Source: Candidatus Glassiibacteriota bacterium (GTDB lineage: Bacteria; Gemmatimonadota; Glassbacteria; GWA2-58-10). Taken from it: a stretch of DNA of 7,536 bases. This document shows, piece after piece, positions 6,336-7,536 of this stretch (the first letter of the stretch is position 1; every line of letters starts with the position of its first letter). The notes under the pieces were generated by a model. That model ran no database searches. It was not told where the DNA came from and saw nothing but the letters and a program-made list of their open reading frames with translations. Position numbers and translations under genes: made by a program. The stretch lies in contig JAUVUV010000097.1 of NCBI GenBank assembly GCA_030604975.1, positions 1 to 7,536 of the forward strand, written 5' to 3'.

Positions 6336-7536
6336 TTAAATCGGTGGCTGATCCTGGTATTTTTTACCTAATATGAGAAGGATAACCCAGAGAACTAAGA
6401 TTGTGATCAGGTTGCATAGAATCGGGTGAATCAAGCCCATGCCCGCGGGCAGGTAACCGAAAAAGATACTGACAAGAGCAACGACAATTGCATAAGGCAG
6501 CTGAGTTCTGACATGGTCGACATGGTCAGCACCGGAGGACATGGAACTCATGATCGTTGTATCGCTGATCGGGCTGCAATGGTCTCCGAACACTGCGCCA
6601 GAGAGGATAGCCCCGACCGTGCCGACCATGGTCAGTTCTACAGAACTGGCGGGTAGGTTTGCATCCATTGGGAGGTGGTAAGAAAGAGGGATGATAAGCG
6701 GCATCAGAATCGCCATCGTGCCCCAGGATGTGCCGGTGGAGAAACTGGTAATTGCAGCGAGCACAAAAGTGATCGTCGGCAAAAGTCCAGGGGTGAGAAA
6801 ACCGCGGGTTACTGTGAGAAGGTAAGTTGCGGTTTGAAGTTCTGTGCAGACAAGCTGGATCACCCTTGCAAGGGTTAGAATTACCATTGCCAGGATCAGC
6901 GACTTGAAACCTATCATAAAAGCATCTACCGACTGCCGCAGAGTCAAGATTTTTTGCAAAAAGATCAGGCACAGGCTGGCCAGCACACCCGCAAAAGCAG
7001 CCCAGAGCAAAACCTGAAACGGATCAGCGGCGCCGACAATGTTATAGAGGGTAATCTCCTTACCGGAGGATTGAAGTTCGGCCAGGCCGCTTTTATAAAG
7101 GCCGTAAATAAGCACCACGCTCATTGCGGCGATCGGGATAATGGCGTTGTACCATCGCGCAGGAACATCCGAACTCGCATGAAGTTTGGTCATCTCCTCG
7201 TCGATCAGCGGCTGGGCTTTGGAATCAAGTACCTCTCCGGTTTTGATTGCGCGCATTTCCGCCCTGTACATCGGGCCGAAATCGCGCTGGCTGAGAACCA
7301 CCATCAGCACGAAAATCAGGCAGGCCCAGGAGTAAAAATTGTAAGGCAGGGCTTTCAAGAAAAGCCAATAGGCATTCTCTTCCAGACCGAGCTGGGAAAT
7401 ACTGCTCGAAAGAAGAGCCAGTTCGAATCCGATCCAGGTGGAAATCAGGGCGATACTGGCTACTGGCGCGGCGGTTGAGTCAACGATAAAAGAGAGTTTT
7501 TCCCGTGAGACCCGCATTTTATCTGTAAACGGTCGC
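6336..7536 (-). CDS. NhaC-family Na+/H+ antiporter, C-terminal part (5' end outside window)
   Basis: This is a multi-pass inner-membrane secondary transporter of the NhaC type, expected to exchange Na+ for H+ (some relatives exchange organic acids or amino acids with Na+). The frame stays open through the right edge and codes R-P-F-T-D-K before the ATG at 7517. That Met is therefore internal (the expected family context is D-[KR]-[ML]-R-V-S-R-E-K-L), and about one N-terminal domain is missing. Counting from that Met, the family motifs are FIVDSTAAPVASIALISTW (10-28), FSTGTSWGTMAILMP (259-273) and GAVFGDHCSPISDTTIMSS (307-325), with polar residues inside the membrane segments that typically line the ion path. 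About nine to ten hydrophobic segments are visible, e.g. near 19-39, 61-77, 124-142, 168-187, 204-222, 295-312, 340-358 and 362-384. A charged cytoplasmic-type loop lies at 78-122. The exact substrate cannot be told from sequence. It is co-directional with the S55 gene, 157 nt away. Confidence 0.9.
   Translation of the reverse strand, partial: RPFTDKMRVSREKLSFIVDSTAAPVASIALISTWIGFELALLSSSISQLGLEENAYWLFLKALPYNFYSWACLIFVLMVVLSQRDFGPMYRAEMRAIKTGEVLDSKAQPLIDEEMTKLHASSDVPARWYNAIIPIAAMSVVLIYGLYKSGLAELQSSGKEITLYNIVGAADPFQVLLWAAFAGVLASLCLIFLQKILTLRQSVDAFMIGFKSLILAMVILTLARVIQLVCTELQTATYLLTVTRGFLTPGLLPTITFVLAAITSFSTGTSWGTMAILMPLIIPLSYHLPMDANLPASSVELTMVGTVGAILSGAVFGDHCSPISDTTIMSSMSSGADHVDHVRTQLPYAIVVALVSIFFGYLPAGMGLIHPILCNLITILVLWVILLILGKKYQDQPPI

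Noticed and set aside
7515..7517. ATG as the start of the NhaC-family gene
   Set aside because: The reading frame continues to the window edge in family-like sequence, and the N-terminal membrane domain would be missing.
1..7536. CRISPR arrays, tRNA or rRNA genes, insertion sequences, attachment sites
   Set aside because: No regularly spaced repeats, tRNA-like cloverleaf, transposase or integrase motifs, or terminal inverted repeats were seen; nearly all bases are explained by five protein genes.

Overview
The window carries five protein-coding genes from a bacterial chromosome and no sign of mobile DNA. Two genes run rightward (the end of hemL, then a SpoIID/LytB-type lipoprotein). Three run leftward (an NhaC-family antiporter cut by the right edge, a secreted SpoIVB-like S55 peptidase, and a secreted beta-propeller protein). 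The two groups converge on a gap of about 100 bp at 1937-2039 that holds a likely terminator for the leftward group. Coding density is high, coding GC is moderate and the short intergenic stretches are AT-rich.

The source is probably a diderm, non-model bacterium. Both SpoIID and SpoIVB take their names from sporulation, but the versions here are not the Firmicutes sporulation forms: the SpoIID homologue is a predicted lipoprotein, and the S55 protein lacks an evident PDZ domain and is longer than SpoIVB. The propeller plus Ig-like architecture resembles proteins I recall from Acidobacteria and from candidate phyla such as Zixibacteria or Latescibacteria. That placement is an inference with low confidence.

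Layout: 1-635 is the C-terminal half of glutamate-1-semialdehyde aminomutase (tetrapyrrole synthesis). 623-1936 overlaps it by 13 nt and encodes a SpoIID-domain protein, probably a peptidoglycan-active envelope lipoprotein. 1950-1984 is a leftward intrinsic terminator. 2040-4265 encodes an exported seven-bladed beta-propeller with C-terminal beta-sandwich/Ig-like domains. 4322-6178 encodes an exported S55-family serine peptidase homologue just upstream of the propeller gene. 6179-6335 is an AT-rich gap with a candidate leftward promoter. 6336-7536 is the C-terminal part of an NhaC-type Na+/H+ antiporter.

The most interesting point is the S55 protein. The segment matching the C-terminal, serine-bearing half of SpoIVB lies first (GMSGSP, Ser96), and the segment matching the His-bearing half lies about 180 residues later (FGHPF, His279). 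This is the reverse of the order in Bacillus SpoIVB and suggests a circularly permuted peptidase fold. Its close, co-directional pairing with the propeller gene suggests that the two exported proteins work together in the envelope. The function of the pair is not known from the sequence.
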